A stretch of DNA of 64,000 nucleotides from SHVO01 sp041906145 (GTDB lineage: Bacteria > Pseudomonadota > Alphaproteobacteria > Rhodospirillales > Rhodospirillaceae): assembly GCA_041906145.1 (NCBI GenBank), contig JAYRJU010000004.1, forward strand, positions 262,685-326,684, read 5' to 3'. Below the pieces are notes generated by a model, which saw only the letters and a list, made by a program, of their open reading frames with translations, ran no database searches and was not told the DNA's origin. Below are positions 7,943-16,326 of this stretch, piece after piece (position 1 is the stretch's first letter; every line of letters starts with the position of its first letter). The position numbers and the translations under genes were made by a program.

Positions 7943-8917
7943 TTACATGCGGACGAGCGCCGAACCCCAGGTAAAGCCGCCGCCCATCGCCTCAAGAAGC
8001 ACGAGATTGCCCGGCTTGATTCGCCCATCGGCGATGCCGGCATGCAGGGCCAAGGGAATCGAGGCCGCAGAGGTATTGGCGTGCTCCTGGACGGTCACGA
8101 TCACCTTGCTCGGGTCCATGCCCAGCTTCTGCGCGGTGCTGTCGAGGATGCGTTTATTGGCCTGATGAGGCACCAGCCAGTCGACTTGCTCAATGCTGAC
8201 ATTGTTGGCGGCGAGCGCTTCACGCACGGCTTCGGCGAGATTGACGACCGCGTGCTTGAAAACTTCCTTACCCTTCATGACCACATGCCCCGTGGTCTGC
8301 GTCGAGGAAGGACCGCCATCGACATACAGCATGTCGTGATGGCGTCCGTCGGAATGCAGATGTGTCGAGAGGATGCCGCGATCGGCGGTCGTACCCTTCC
8401 CGTCTTCGGCGGTCACCACGATAGCCCCGGCGCCGTCACCGAACAGCACGCAGGTGGTGCGGTCTTTCCAGTCGAGAATACGCGAGAAGGTTTCCGCGCC
8501 CACAAGCACGGCGCATTTCGCCTGACCCGCCCGGATGAAGTTGTCGACGACGGCAAGACCGTAGACGAAGCCTGAGCACACCGCTTGCATGTCGAACGCT
8601 GGCACACCCGGACGGCCCACTGCGGCCTGCACGCGGGCAGCAGTGGCGGGGAATGTCTGGTCGGGCGTCGCGGTCGCAACGACAAAGAGGTCGACCTCGT
8701 GACCTTCTTTCCCAGCCGCGGCCAGCGCCTGGCGCACGGCAGCGATGGCGAGATCGGAGGTCTTCTGATCGTCGGCGGCGATGTGGCGTTTGCGGATGCC
8801 TGAGCGCTCGACAATCCATTCATCGGACGTATCGACCCGCTCGGCGAGTTCTTGGTTGGTGAGGATCTTTTCCGGAAGATAGGCGCCGACGCCGGCGATC
8901 ACGGAACGGATAGTCAT
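7943..8917 (-). CDS. fabH: Beta-ketoacyl-ACP synthase III
   Basis: A 324-residue cytoplasmic thiolase-fold enzyme that condenses acetyl-CoA with malonyl-ACP to start type II fatty acid synthesis. The catalytic triad is visible: Cys114 in 'FDMQAVCSGFVYG', His in 'LVPHQANKRIL' and Asn in 'VQEHANTSAASIP'. The C-terminal 'EAMGGGFTWGSALVRM' is typical. The ATG at 8917 overlaps the plsX stop by 4 bp (ATGA), so the two are translationally coupled, which fits balanced phospholipid and fatty-acid initiation. The length is standard. Confidence 0.97.
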   Translation of the reverse strand: MTIRSVIAGVGAYLPEKILTNQELAERVDTSDEWIVERSGIRKRHIAADDQKTSDLAIAAVRQALAAAGKEGHEVDLFVVATATPDQTFPATAARVQAAVGRPGVPAFDMQAVCSGFVYGLAVVDNFIRAGQAKCAVLVGAETFSRILDWKDRTTCVLFGDGAGAIVVTAEDGKGTTADRGILSTHLHSDGRHHDMLYVDGGPSSTQTTGHVVMKGKEVFKHAVVNLAEAVREALAANNVSIEQVDWLVPHQANKRILDSTAQKLGMDPSKVIVTVQEHANTSAASIPLALHAGIADGRIKPGNLVLLEAMGGGFTWGSALVRM

Positions 8918-9963
8918 TCGCTGGCCGCCTCGGCCATGACGGCTTCCTGCGCTTCGATATGCGCAAGCTGCTCGGCGATCTTGCTGTTGAGATCGCGCGC
9001 GATCATATCCACGGCCACACCAATCGCATTGGCGAAACCGATCGAATCCGTTCCGCCATGACTTTTCACGACCACGCCATTCAACCCGACAAACAAGGCA
9101 CCGTTATAACGGCGCGGGTCGGTGCGCGCCACCACTTGCGCAATGACGGGCTTCGCGAGAAGCATGCCGATTTGCGCGAGAATCGAGCTTTTGATGGCGT
9201 TCTTGAGGAAGGCGGCGAACATCTTCGCCGTGCCCTCGGCGGTCTTCAGGGCGACGTTACCCGTAAAACCATCGGTGACCACGACATCCACCGTACCCTT
9301 GGTGATGTCATCGCCTTCGATGAAGCCTTTGAATTCCATATCCAGATGAGAGCTGCGCAGGATCTGACTGGCCTCTCGCAGCATATCGGTGCCCTTGGCG
9401 TCTTCGCTGCCGATGTTCAGAAGCCCTACGCTCGGGCGTTCGACACCGAGGATCGCGCGGGCGAAACATTCGCCCATCACCGCGAATTCGACGAGGTTGC
9501 GCGCATCGCACTGCGCATTCGCGCCGAGATCGAGCATCGTGGTTTCGCCGAGCTTGGTCGGGAACAGGCCGCAGATCGCCGGACGATCGATGCCCGGCAA
9601 TGGGCGCATGATCAACTTGGCCATAGCCATGAGCGCGCCGGTGTTGCCGGCCGAGACGACGCCTGCGGCATCGCCGTTCTTCACGGCCTCGATCGCCTTC
9701 CACATGCTGGTCTGGCGGCCGGAGCGGATGACCTGGCTGGGTTTCGCATCGGCGGCCACGGCCTGGTCGGTGTGGTGCACGGTCGAGCAGGCGGCAAGCG
9801 CCGCGTCCGCCTTCAGGAAAGGCGCGATCTTTGCTTCATCGCCGAAAAATAGGAAACGCGCATCGGGGTAGCGCACACGGGCCAGCCGCGCGCCCTTGAC
9901 CACGATTTCGGGGGCGTAATCGCCCCCCATGGCGTCCAGCGAGATTACGAGTGGTGCGCTCAC
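8914..9963 (-). CDS. plsX: Phosphate acyltransferase PlsX
   Basis: A 349-residue protein starting at GTG 9963. It makes acyl-phosphate from acyl-ACP for PlsY-dependent glycerophospholipid synthesis and acts peripherally at the membrane. Family signatures are 'VISLDAMGGDYAPEIVVKGA', 'AGVVSAGNTGALMA', 'LLNIGSEDAKGTDMLREA' and 'VVTDGFTGNVALKTAEGTAK'. It lies downstream of rpmF, 104 bp away, and overlaps fabH by 4 bp, the conserved rpmF-plsX-fabH arrangement. Confidence 0.97.
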   Translation of the reverse strand: MSAPLVISLDAMGGDYAPEIVVKGARLARVRYPDARFLFFGDEAKIAPFLKADAALAACSTVHHTDQAVAADAKPSQVIRSGRQTSMWKAIEAVKNGDAAGVVSAGNTGALMAMAKLIMRPLPGIDRPAICGLFPTKLGETTMLDLGANAQCDARNLVEFAVMGECFARAILGVERPSVGLLNIGSEDAKGTDMLREASQILRSSHLDMEFKGFIEGDDITKGTVDVVVTDGFTGNVALKTAEGTAKMFAAFLKNAIKSSILAQIGMLLAKPVIAQVVARTDPRRYNGALFVGLNGVVVKSHGGTDSIGFANAIGVAVDMIARDLNSKIAEQLAHIEAQEAVMAEAASE

Positions 9964-10067
9964 CTAGCCCCCCGAGAGAGTCGCATCACGATGTCGAGCC
10001 CTCCCCTTTGGATTGTCAAAGGCACGGTAAAAGCGCCTCGCGACTGGGAGAGATTATAGGCCGCCGG

Positions 10068-10256
10068 TTAAGCGACAGTCTCGCTCTGCGGAGCGACTTC
10101 CCGACCGTCGTAGTGGCCGCAGGAAACGCACATGTGGTGCGGACGCTTGAGTTCGCCGCAGTTCGGACACTCCTGGCGGGAGGACGACTTGAGCGCGTGG
10201 TGCGAACGGCGCATGTCGCGACGAGACTTGGAGACTTTCTTTTTAGGGACCGCCAT
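10068..10256 (-). CDS. rpmF: 50S ribosomal protein L32
   Basis: A 62-residue basic protein. The N-terminus 'MAVPKKKVSKSRRDMRRSHH' is diagnostic. Four cysteines (Cys30, Cys33, Cys43, Cys46) form the zinc-ribbon, so this is the zinc-containing form of L32. DUF177 lies upstream and plsX downstream on the same strand. Confidence 0.97.
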   Translation of the reverse strand: MAVPKKKVSKSRRDMRRSHHALKSSSRQECPNCGELKRPHHMCVSCGHYDGREVAPQSETVA

Positions 10257-10370
10257 GGTCGAATCTTTCGTGATGTAAATGCATCGGGACTAGCCAAACC
10301 ACCGTGGGGCTGCCCGAAAGCGCGCCTAAATAGCGAAAAAGCTTCGGGGGCGCAAGCACGTAACGCCCGG

Positions 10371-10970
10371 TTAGGTCCCTTTGGGGGGCTCTTTTTTCTT
10401 GAGCTGCGCCAGAACCGCAAATGGGCTCTCTGGTTCGCTTTTTTGCCCCTTCCCCGTCCAAACAGCATCGTCAAAGGCCGCTCCGGGCGCCTTGGGATAG
10501 GGTTCCAGGCCGAGGGCCATGTACTCGACCGCCAGCTCGCCGAGGTCAATAAGCCCGTCCAGGGCCTCCTCAGGGGGGTCTTCCTCCCCCAGCGCAACCA
10601 GTTCCTCGTCATCTTCCTCCGCCTTACCCGCTTTTGCTTTGGAGGCATTCGGGGCGGGCTTAGGGGGAAACGTCGAAAAAGTGACTTCGACCTCTTCCTT
10701 TAGAGCGGCCGGAAGGGGCTTCAATGTAACCACACAGGTCTGCGTGACCGTGGATTCGACGGTGCCGGTCACGCGCACCAGCCCTCCGGCGCGGGGCATC
10801 AGTTCAAAAGACGCCGTCAGCGCACCGACGTCTTGAAGACCGAGGCGGATTGCCACCCGCGCGCGGGCCGCTTCATCGGCCTTGATCGCGTAGTGGCGCC
10901 CGGCCACCGGCAACGACGTGACATCGACCGGAAAGGAGAATTCGAAGTCGGGATTGGGTGTGATGGTCAC
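10371..10970 (-). CDS. DUF177 (YceD-like) protein
   Basis: A 199-residue DUF177/YceD-family protein with the characteristic Cys-containing core 'TVTQTCVVTLKPLPA' and 'VEVTFS', then an acidic linker (EEDDEELVALGEEDPPEEAL) and 'DLGELAVEYMALGLEPYP'. The family is nearly always beside rpmF. E. coli YceD and plant homologues are linked to 23S rRNA maturation; that role here is by homology. The tail 'GQKSEPESPFAVLAQLKKKE' is the usual family end. It overlaps the upstream chaperone gene by 4 bp. Confidence 0.9.
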   Translation of the reverse strand: MTITPNPDFEFSFPVDVTSLPVAGRHYAIKADEAARARVAIRLGLQDVGALTASFELMPRAGGLVRVTGTVESTVTQTCVVTLKPLPAALKEEVEVTFSTFPPKPAPNASKAKAGKAEEDDEELVALGEEDPPEEALDGLIDLGELAVEYMALGLEPYPKAPGAAFDDAVWTGKGQKSEPESPFAVLAQLKKKEPPKGT

Positions 10971-11506
10971 TGGACCGGCACCGCGAAATCAATTTTACCC
11001 GCGGCGATGTCCGCGACGGACTGGCGCGCGAGGTGGGCGCTGGCGCGCTGCAAGTAAGACGCCATGCGCGTGAGCGCCTCGGCGGGCGGTTCATTGTGGC
11101 GATAAAGATTGAGGCTGATGACGTTGGGCAGAAGATCCGCCTCGCCGTCCATGCCCATTTCATAAGCCGCGGCGCGGCCATAAAACGCCTTCGCCATTTT
11201 CTTCACGTGTTTGCCGACGCTCATGTCGCCGACCCCCATCTCACGCAAGGAGCGGTCCATATCGAGGAACATGAGATCGAACAGGCGCTGACCGGTCGTG
11301 CGCACTTCCTCCGGGCTCTCACGCAGACGGCGCATCACAAGCATGGCGTGGATCACGATCATGTCGAAGCGGCCGTCGACGGTGTCGGGCACCGCGAGGT
11401 CCGTATAGAACTTGGGGTCGCGCGCCTTCTGCACCAGGGCCGCATAGAGGGCATCCACCGGATCGGGTGTCGTGTCTTTGCGCTTAAAAAAGCTCGCGAA
11501 TGGCAT
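10967..11506 (-). CDS. Ubiquinol-cytochrome c chaperone (CBP3-like)
   Basis: A 179-residue member of the Ubiq_cyt_C_chap family, the bacterial relative of mitochondrial Cbp3/UQCC1, which assists cytochrome b assembly into complex III. Recognisable segments are 'LYAALVQKARDPKFYTDLAV', 'DTVDGRFDMIVIHAMLVMRR', 'LFDLMFLDMDRSLREMGVGD' and 'VGKHVKKMAKAFYGRAAAYE'. No signal peptide is present, so it acts at the cytoplasmic face. It starts divergently from bamE with about 110 bp between. Confidence 0.92.
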   Translation of the reverse strand: MPFASFFKRKDTTPDPVDALYAALVQKARDPKFYTDLAVPDTVDGRFDMIVIHAMLVMRRLRESPEEVRTTGQRLFDLMFLDMDRSLREMGVGDMSVGKHVKKMAKAFYGRAAAYEMGMDGEADLLPNVISLNLYRHNEPPAEALTRMASYLQRASAHLARQSVADIAAGKIDFAVPVQ

Positions 11507-11599
11507 AAGGCGCGGGTGCTCTTCTCAAGATTGTGAATAAGCCCGGTTGTAATGATTCTGGAGGGTACAACAAGGGGCTAGGCTTAATATTTGGCCTGA

Positions 11600-11605
11600 T
11601 ATAAT
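11600..11605 (+). promoter_or_regulatory. Perfect -10 box (TATAAT) just before bamE
   Basis: TATAAT sits 10 bp before the ATG at 11616. A start about 7 nt downstream would leave a leader of roughly 4 nt, so the bamE message may be leaderless. No good -35 is visible at 17 bp spacing (GCTAGG). Confidence 0.45.
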
Positions 11606-11615
11606 ACGGTTGCCC

Positions 11616-12080
11616 ATGAATACCAGACATTTGCCTCTCCCGGCCGTTCTTGCCCTGTGCACCGCTTTGCTCGCCGGTTGCGCCAAAGACATCGAAGCGC
11701 GTGGTAATTTGCCGCCGCCCGAAGCCATGGCTCAGCTTTCCGTCGGCGAACAGACCCGCCAGGACGTGCGCGGCCTTCTCGGCACGCCGGCCACGACGGC
11801 CGTGTTCGATGACGAGACGTGGTATTACATCAGCGCCCACACGACCCAGTACGCCTTCTATCCGAACCACGAACTCGACCGCACGGTTTACGCCATCAGC
11901 TTCGATGAGCGCGGCATCTTGAAGAACGTGCGCAAGCTGGGCCTCGAGGACGGGCAGAATGTGAACGTCGCCAGCCGCGAGACGCCGACCAAGGGCCGCG
12001 AGTTCAGCCTCATCGAACAGCTGATCGGCAACCTTGGCCGTCTGTCCAGCTCGCAAGCGCCGGGCGGCGGCCCCCGCTAA
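11616..12080 (+). CDS. bamE: Outer membrane assembly lipoprotein BamE (SmpA/OmlA)
   Basis: I start at ATG 11616 rather than TTG 11610. The 154-residue product has a lipoprotein signal ending 'TALLAGC' followed by the SmpA/OmlA domain: 'LSVGEQTRQDVRGLLGTPAT', 'DETWYYISAHT', 'RTVYAISFDERGILKNVRKL'. BamE is the outer-membrane lipoprotein that stabilises the BamA/BamD complex for beta-barrel insertion. The tail (GRLSSSQAPGGGPR) is flexible. No SD sequence precedes the start, which fits a very short leader. Confidence 0.9.
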   Translation: MNTRHLPLPAVLALCTALLAGCAKDIEARGNLPPPEAMAQLSVGEQTRQDVRGLLGTPATTAVFDDETWYYISAHTTQYAFYPNHELDRTVYAISFDERGILKNVRKLGLEDGQNVNVASRETPTKGREFSLIEQLIGNLGRLSSSQAPGGGPR

Positions 12081-12102
12081 ATTTTAGCGCGCTAATCACT
12101 TA

Positions 12103-12122
12103 GCGGGCCGTACGCCCTTTTT
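12103..12122 (+). terminator. Rho-independent terminator candidate after bamE
   Basis: A GGGC-CGTAC-GCCC hairpin is followed directly by T5, 23 bp after the bamE stop; a wider GCGGGC/GCCCGC pairing encloses it. It also lies just beyond the 3' end of the convergent oxidase gene. Confidence 0.5.
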
Positions 12123-12133
12123 CGCCCGCGATT

Positions 12134-13210
12134 CTATTCGTGCTTATGCTCGAGTTCGGGCGCTGCCGCGCCCGAGGGACCTGAAGCGGGCGCCGCGACA
12201 CCCTTTAGCGCGTCGATGTTGTACAAGCCGAACGGCTTGGCCATCGATTCAATCATGTAGAAGTCCGGCTTATAGTTCACGTTCTTCCACATGTAGAACG
12301 GCGGAGGCGCGACTTCTTCATACTCGACGGTCAGCATCGAGCCGCCATGTTCCTGGCCGTTGTTGGTGGTGTGATCGTCGATGTGATCGTGGCTGGCCCA
12401 TATACCCGGATTGTTCATGCGCACGATGGCATCGATGCGCTCGCCGGGTTGCATCCCGATCACGTCCGCGCTGTAAGGATGCTCAAGGGCATTGCCATCC
12501 TTATGGGTGACGAGGAAGTCGTGGCCATGCAGGTGGAATGCGACTGGAATCGTGGCGGCGTAAAGACGGAGGCGGAGAACGTCGCCGGTCTTCACGCGGA
12601 TCGGCTGATTCAGCGGCATCGACCTTCCGTTGATGGAAAAATATTGGAGCGCCTCACCGGGCTTCATCCCCTCGCCGAGCTTCTGCGCCACGCGATCATT
12701 CCAGCCGGAAAACATCAGAACGGCGTCCTTCGTGACCTCGCGCTCGATCTTCGCCGGCTTCTTGGGTTCGATAATGAGCGGGCCGAACATGCCGCGCAGG
12801 CCGAGATGCTCGGCGACGTTGGTATGGCAGTGATACCAGAGACTGCCCGCCTTCTCGGCGACGAACCTGTAGGTGTGGCTTTCGCCGGGCAGTATATTCT
12901 TTTGCGTGACGTTCGGCGTACCATCCGAATCCCAGCTCTTGAACTGGTAGACGCCGTGCCAATGCACCGTATGGGCTTGGGTGCTCTTGTTGTGCACCAC
13001 AACCTCGACATCATCGCCTTCCTTGACGTGAATCAGCGGACCGGGCACCTGTCCGTTAAACGCCCAGACCTTCGCCTTGAATCCCGGCGCGACCGTGATC
13101 TCAACCTCTTGGATGTCCATCTCGAACTTACGCTGCGCGGCCTGGGCGGATGAAATCCCCCACAGCGCCACCAAAATCGCGAGACAGCCGGCAAAGCCCC
13201 GTACGGACAT
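12134..13210 (-). CDS. Two-domain multicopper oxidase
   Basis: A 358-residue periplasmic protein (signal peptide ending 'GISSAQA') with two cupredoxin domains. Copper ligands are visible: 'HWHG' and 'WYHCHTNVAEHLGLRGM' in domain 1 (a type-1 site with Cys, His and Met plus trinuclear-site His), and 'FHLHGHDFLV' and 'SHDHIDDH' in domain 2 (trinuclear-site His, no type-1 Cys). The type-1 copper is therefore in domain 1 only. Such enzymes oxidise small organics or metals and reduce O2; nitrite-reductase-like activity is possible but not supported by a specific motif. It is divergent from a cytochrome c gene, which may be its electron partner. Residues 335-358 are an Ala/Pro/His tail. Confidence 0.88.
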   Translation of the reverse strand: MSVRGFAGCLAILVALWGISSAQAAQRKFEMDIQEVEITVAPGFKAKVWAFNGQVPGPLIHVKEGDDVEVVVHNKSTQAHTVHWHGVYQFKSWDSDGTPNVTQKNILPGESHTYRFVAEKAGSLWYHCHTNVAEHLGLRGMFGPLIIEPKKPAKIEREVTKDAVLMFSGWNDRVAQKLGEGMKPGEALQYFSINGRSMPLNQPIRVKTGDVLRLRLYAATIPVAFHLHGHDFLVTHKDGNALEHPYSADVIGMQPGERIDAIVRMNNPGIWASHDHIDDHTTNNGQEHGGSMLTVEYEEVAPPPFYMWKNVNYKPDFYMIESMAKPFGLYNIDALKGVAAPASGPSGAAAPELEHKHE

Positions 13211-13368
13211 GTTTTTTCCTTCCCAGTCGATATTTCGCCCAACTTTAAGGCCGGGCGGCGGGCGGCTAAACCTGCGGGAAATACCTAGGTAGTTTCCGAA
13301 TCTACCGGGGAGACCGGCGCAATGGCAGAGTCGCTCCAGCCATCAGTTTCCTTCATGAAAGCGGTGCC

Positions 13369-13872
13369 GTGCGGATGTGGAAAAACTCAATCATTTTTGT
13401 ATCGCTTGCCCTTATGACCGCGGCGGCCCCGGCGATGGGCGCTGATGCGGCGCGGGGTGCAACGCTTTATAAGGAATGCGCCGGCTGTCATGCGGCGCAG
13501 CGGACGCTCATGGGGCCCCCGCATTGCGGCGTCGTCGGGCGTAAAGCCGCCACGGTGGAAGGTTTTGCTTATTCGGATGCGCTGCGCGAGGCAAACTTCG
13601 TATGGGATGACGCGCACCTGCACGACTTTCTCACTTTTCCCATCATGAATATGCCGGGCACGAAGATGGGCTTCGCGGGCATGTTCGACGAGACCGACCG
13701 CAACGACGTGATTGCGTTCCTTAAGGAACAACGCGCGGCCACCTCGCCGATGTGCCAACCGGGCGCGGATCCCGCGCCGCCGCCCGGTGCCGCGACGGGT
13801 GAACTCGCCGGCACCACGCCGGCTCCGACGCATATACCCGCCGGCGCAGACGCTCCGAAGTCGGTTCCCTAA
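13369..13872 (+). CDS. Periplasmic class I cytochrome c
   Basis: A 167-residue protein from GTG 13369 (ATG 13375 is an equally plausible start). The signal peptide ends near 'APAMGA'. A single haem motif CAGCH is at Cys37-His41, with a probable axial Met in 'MPGTKMGFAGM'. The fold resembles cytochrome c2/c550 ('YKECAGCHAAQRTLMGPPHC', 'VVGRKAATVEGFAYSDALR'). The C-terminal 40 residues are Pro/Ala-rich and probably disordered. It is divergent from the multicopper oxidase (158 bp) and convergent with the NHL protein; an electron-shuttle role to the oxidase is inferred from position only. Confidence 0.88.
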   Translation: MRMWKNSIIFVSLALMTAAAPAMGADAARGATLYKECAGCHAAQRTLMGPPHCGVVGRKAATVEGFAYSDALREANFVWDDAHLHDFLTFPIMNMPGTKMGFAGMFDETDRNDVIAFLKEQRAATSPMCQPGADPAPPPGAATGELAGTTPAPTHIPAGADAPKSVP

Positions 13873-13914
13873 ACGAAGCGCAACGAATAGCGCGCGCCTA
13901 GTAGGTCCATATTC

Positions 13915-15117
13915 CTACTTCACGCTAGGCCAAACGACACCCTGATCCTTTTTCGTCACTGCACCGAGGCCCTTGAACAGGAAGCGCTGCAGGCGCGCGC
14001 CTGTGTAAGTTTCCGTGGTGTAGAGATTGCCTTTGGAATCCGTCGCCAGGTTGTGCACGCCGAAGAATTGCCCGGGCTGCCGCCCGCCGTCGCCGAATGA
14101 CGTCAGTACTTCGAGAGTCTCCCGCAAGAGGATGTTGATCTTCTGATCAACGCCGTTGGCGGCGTAGATGTAAGTCTGCTGCGGATCGCGCGAGAAGGTC
14201 ATGTCCCAGACCGAACCCGATCTGTAGGTCTTCGGATCGATGAAGGCCTCCTTCACAAATGTTCCATCCTTCTTGAACACCTGGATCCGGTCGTTGACGC
14301 GGTCACAGACGTAGACAAAGCCGTCGTTCGACACGATCACGCAGTGCACGGTGGAGAACTGCTTCGCCGGAGGCCCCGCGGGATTGTAGGGCGCGAGCGG
14401 TGCGTCATCCGGTTTCGCGCCATAGGCGCCCCAGTGGCGCTTGTATTTTCCGCTGTCGGCGTCGAGCACGATGATGCGGCGGTTGCCGTAACCGTCGGAG
14501 ACATAGACCTCGTTCGCCGCCGGATCGGGGAAGATCTTCGACGGCTTCCAGAAATTCGCGAGATCGTTGCTGCCGTTGTGAACGCCGTGCGTGCCCACTT
14601 GCAGCATGAATTTTCCGGCGGCGGTGAATTTCAGGATTTGCGTGTCCTTCTCGCCGTTGCCCGCGAGCCAGATGTTGCCTTTGTGATCGACGGTGATGCC
14701 GTGGTTGCTGTCGGGCCAATCGTAGCCCGCGCCCTTCCCGCCCCAGGAGTTCACGAGCGCGCCGCTTTGATCGTAGACCAGCACCGGCGGCGCGACTTTA
14801 CAGCAGGCGCCGATGGGATCTTTTCCGTTCACAGGGCCTTTAGCGCCGGGCAACGCTTCGTCATCGACAGCGTCGGCGACGGTAAGATCGGCGGCTTTGA
14901 AATTGTCCTCGACCGAGCCCGGACGATGGATGGTCCAGACATTGTCCTTCGCATCGACAGCGAGACCGATGGTGGACCCCGTCACCCAATGATTGGGGAG
15001 CGGCTTCGGCCAGAAGGGATCGACTTCGAAGATGGGCGCTTGGGCGGGCCTGTCGGCGGCGAAGGCCGGCGCGATCCAGGTCACGCCAATCGCGAGCGCC
15101 GCAGTGACACAACGCAT
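13915..15117 (-). CDS. Secreted NHL-repeat beta-propeller protein
   Basis: I choose ATG 15117 because GGGGAGGGG lies 4 bp upstream; this gives 400 residues with a signal peptide ending 'APAFAA'. NHL-type repeats recur: 'GLAVDAKDNVWTIHRP', 'GITVDHKGNIWLAGNG', 'EVYVSDGYGNRRIIVLDADS', 'IVSNDGFVYVCDRVNDRIQV' and 'LATDSKGNLYTTETYTGARL'. They predict a six-bladed propeller. The family includes peptidyl-glycine lyase-like and scaffold proteins; no catalytic residues let me choose. It is next to the cytochrome c and multicopper oxidase genes and may belong to the same periplasmic redox group. Confidence 0.85.
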   Translation of the reverse strand: MRCVTAALAIGVTWIAPAFAADRPAQAPIFEVDPFWPKPLPNHWVTGSTIGLAVDAKDNVWTIHRPGSVEDNFKAADLTVADAVDDEALPGAKGPVNGKDPIGACCKVAPPVLVYDQSGALVNSWGGKGAGYDWPDSNHGITVDHKGNIWLAGNGEKDTQILKFTAAGKFMLQVGTHGVHNGSNDLANFWKPSKIFPDPAANEVYVSDGYGNRRIIVLDADSGKYKRHWGAYGAKPDDAPLAPYNPAGPPAKQFSTVHCVIVSNDGFVYVCDRVNDRIQVFKKDGTFVKEAFIDPKTYRSGSVWDMTFSRDPQQTYIYAANGVDQKINILLRETLEVLTSFGDGGRQPGQFFGVHNLATDSKGNLYTTETYTGARLQRFLFKGLGAVTKKDQGVVWPSVK

Positions 15118-15309
15118 AGGCCCCTCCCCTAAACGCACATCGAGACGCCAAGCCTATAAGTCTTCCTTCACCGCCGAAAGTAATTAGATCGCGTAGGGTA
15201 GGCCGCTCACCGTCTCAATAAGTTGCTGTTTCAATTGGGCCAGGAGAAGAGCAAACACGGGACGCGCGCATGTGAAGCGTCAGGTTGGCCTGCTGCAGTC
15301 ACTGCGAGA

Positions 15310-15401
15310 GTGCCCACTTTTGTTTCAAACTGGCTACTGAAAGTCAGGGCGGACGAAGTGCTTACGTAACTCGGCGTGCCATAGGTAATGAAAGTGGGCA
15401 C
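15310..15401. repeat. Inverted repeat GTGCCCACTTT...AAAGTGGGCAC
   Basis: Perfect 11-bp arms are separated by 70 bp. Such '(A)AGTGGGCAC' motifs recall the terminal repeats of IS21-type elements, so this could be a leftover transposon end. No transposase frame is nearby, and this reading is tentative. Confidence 0.45.
15373..15383 (+). repeat. Direct repeat GGCGTGCCATA, copy 1
   Basis: An identical 11-mer lies at 16357-16367, so the two copies bracket the SUMF1-like gene (984 bp offset). They may be target or attachment-site duplications. Confidence 0.4.
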
Positions 15402-15458
15402 CGGTGGCATATCTTGTCCCGCCGTCCTTCGACAACACTAAAACCCCACGTCGCAAGC

Positions 15459-16256
15459 TTAGGGGTGCGTTCTCACGACCCGAAGACCCATCCCGCTGAC
15501 AATATTTGTTGGCCCATCTTTGTAGCGGTAGGCTGAGCGCGCCACTTCTGGAACATCATACCACGAACCACCACGACTAACCCGCTCGCACGCAGCGTAC
15601 TCGGAGGCCGCACCGCCATCGACAGGAACATCAACGTAACTATCGTGAAAACAGTCCTGTACCCACTCCCAAACATTCCCATACATGTCGTGCAAACCAA
15701 ATTTGTTAGCCAGCTTCTCACCCACAGGATGAGTTGCCCAACCGGAGTTCCCATCGAACCAAGCGTGGTCAACAAGTTGTGCAGCGTCGTCGCCAAATTC
15801 ATAGGCTGTTGCACTACCCGCTCGTGCGGCATATTCCCATTCGGCTTCCGTTGGTAAGCGATACAGTTTTCCGGTTTTTTCGCTTAGTTTTTCAACAAAG
15901 TCTCTCGCAGCATTCCACGAGACATTCTCAACCGGCAGGATCGCTTCTTTGTTCGCGCTCGGGTTGCTGCCCATAACAGCCTCCCATTGCGCCTGGGTTA
16001 CTTCAAACTTGCCAATTGCAAAGGGCTTAAGCGTCACCTGACGCTGTGGTCCCTCATTAGTATGTTCTTGGCGCTGTGTGCTCTCAGCAGTGCCCATGAG
16101 GAACTCTCCTCCCGGGAGGACGATCATTTCGGGACATTCCGCACAATCCTTGAAGGTTGAGCTGGGTTCCTGCGCTTCACCAAAGGTCGGGTTCACGCAT
16201 AGGCATAAAAGGAAAGATAAAACCGCACCATTTCCAAACGTGCTAGCGCTCTTCAT
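15459..16256 (-). CDS. Secreted SUMF1/FGE-fold protein
   Basis: A 265-residue protein with a signal peptide (residues 1-28, ending 'NPTFGEA') and a full formylglycine-generating-enzyme-like fold: 'MIVLPGGEFLMGT', 'FAIGKFEVTQAQWEAVMGSN', 'PVENVSWNAARDFVEKLSEK', 'YRLPTEAEWEYAARAG', 'NKFGLHDMYGNVWEWVQDC', 'RVSRGGSWYDVPEVARSAYR' and 'GMGLRVVRT'. The catalytic Cys pair of true FGE, expected around the GGSW...RSAYR segment, is absent, so sulfatase maturation is unlikely. The start has a strong GGAGGGG site. Base composition is less GC-rich than the neighbours and the gene sits between direct repeats, which suggests acquisition. Its role is unknown. Confidence 0.88.
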   Translation of the reverse strand: MKSASTFGNGAVLSFLLCLCVNPTFGEAQEPSSTFKDCAECPEMIVLPGGEFLMGTAESTQRQEHTNEGPQRQVTLKPFAIGKFEVTQAQWEAVMGSNPSANKEAILPVENVSWNAARDFVEKLSEKTGKLYRLPTEAEWEYAARAGSATAYEFGDDAAQLVDHAWFDGNSGWATHPVGEKLANKFGLHDMYGNVWEWVQDCFHDSYVDVPVDGGAASEYAACERVSRGGSWYDVPEVARSAYRYKDGPTNIVSGMGLRVVRTHP

Positions 16257-16326
16257 GTCCCCTCCTGCGTTGCAATATTAGGCTCAGCGAACACTCAATT
16301 GGGACTCGCTATACAGTCAGACGTCA

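Larger units (their letters stand above)
15118..15458. other. 341-bp non-coding accessory patch
   Basis: No convincing gene is present. The interval is visibly AT-richer than its flanks and contains an 11-bp inverted repeat (15310-15320/15391-15401) and one copy of an 11-bp direct repeat (15373-15383) whose mate lies beyond the SUMF1-like gene. It looks like the edge of inserted DNA. Confidence 0.5.
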
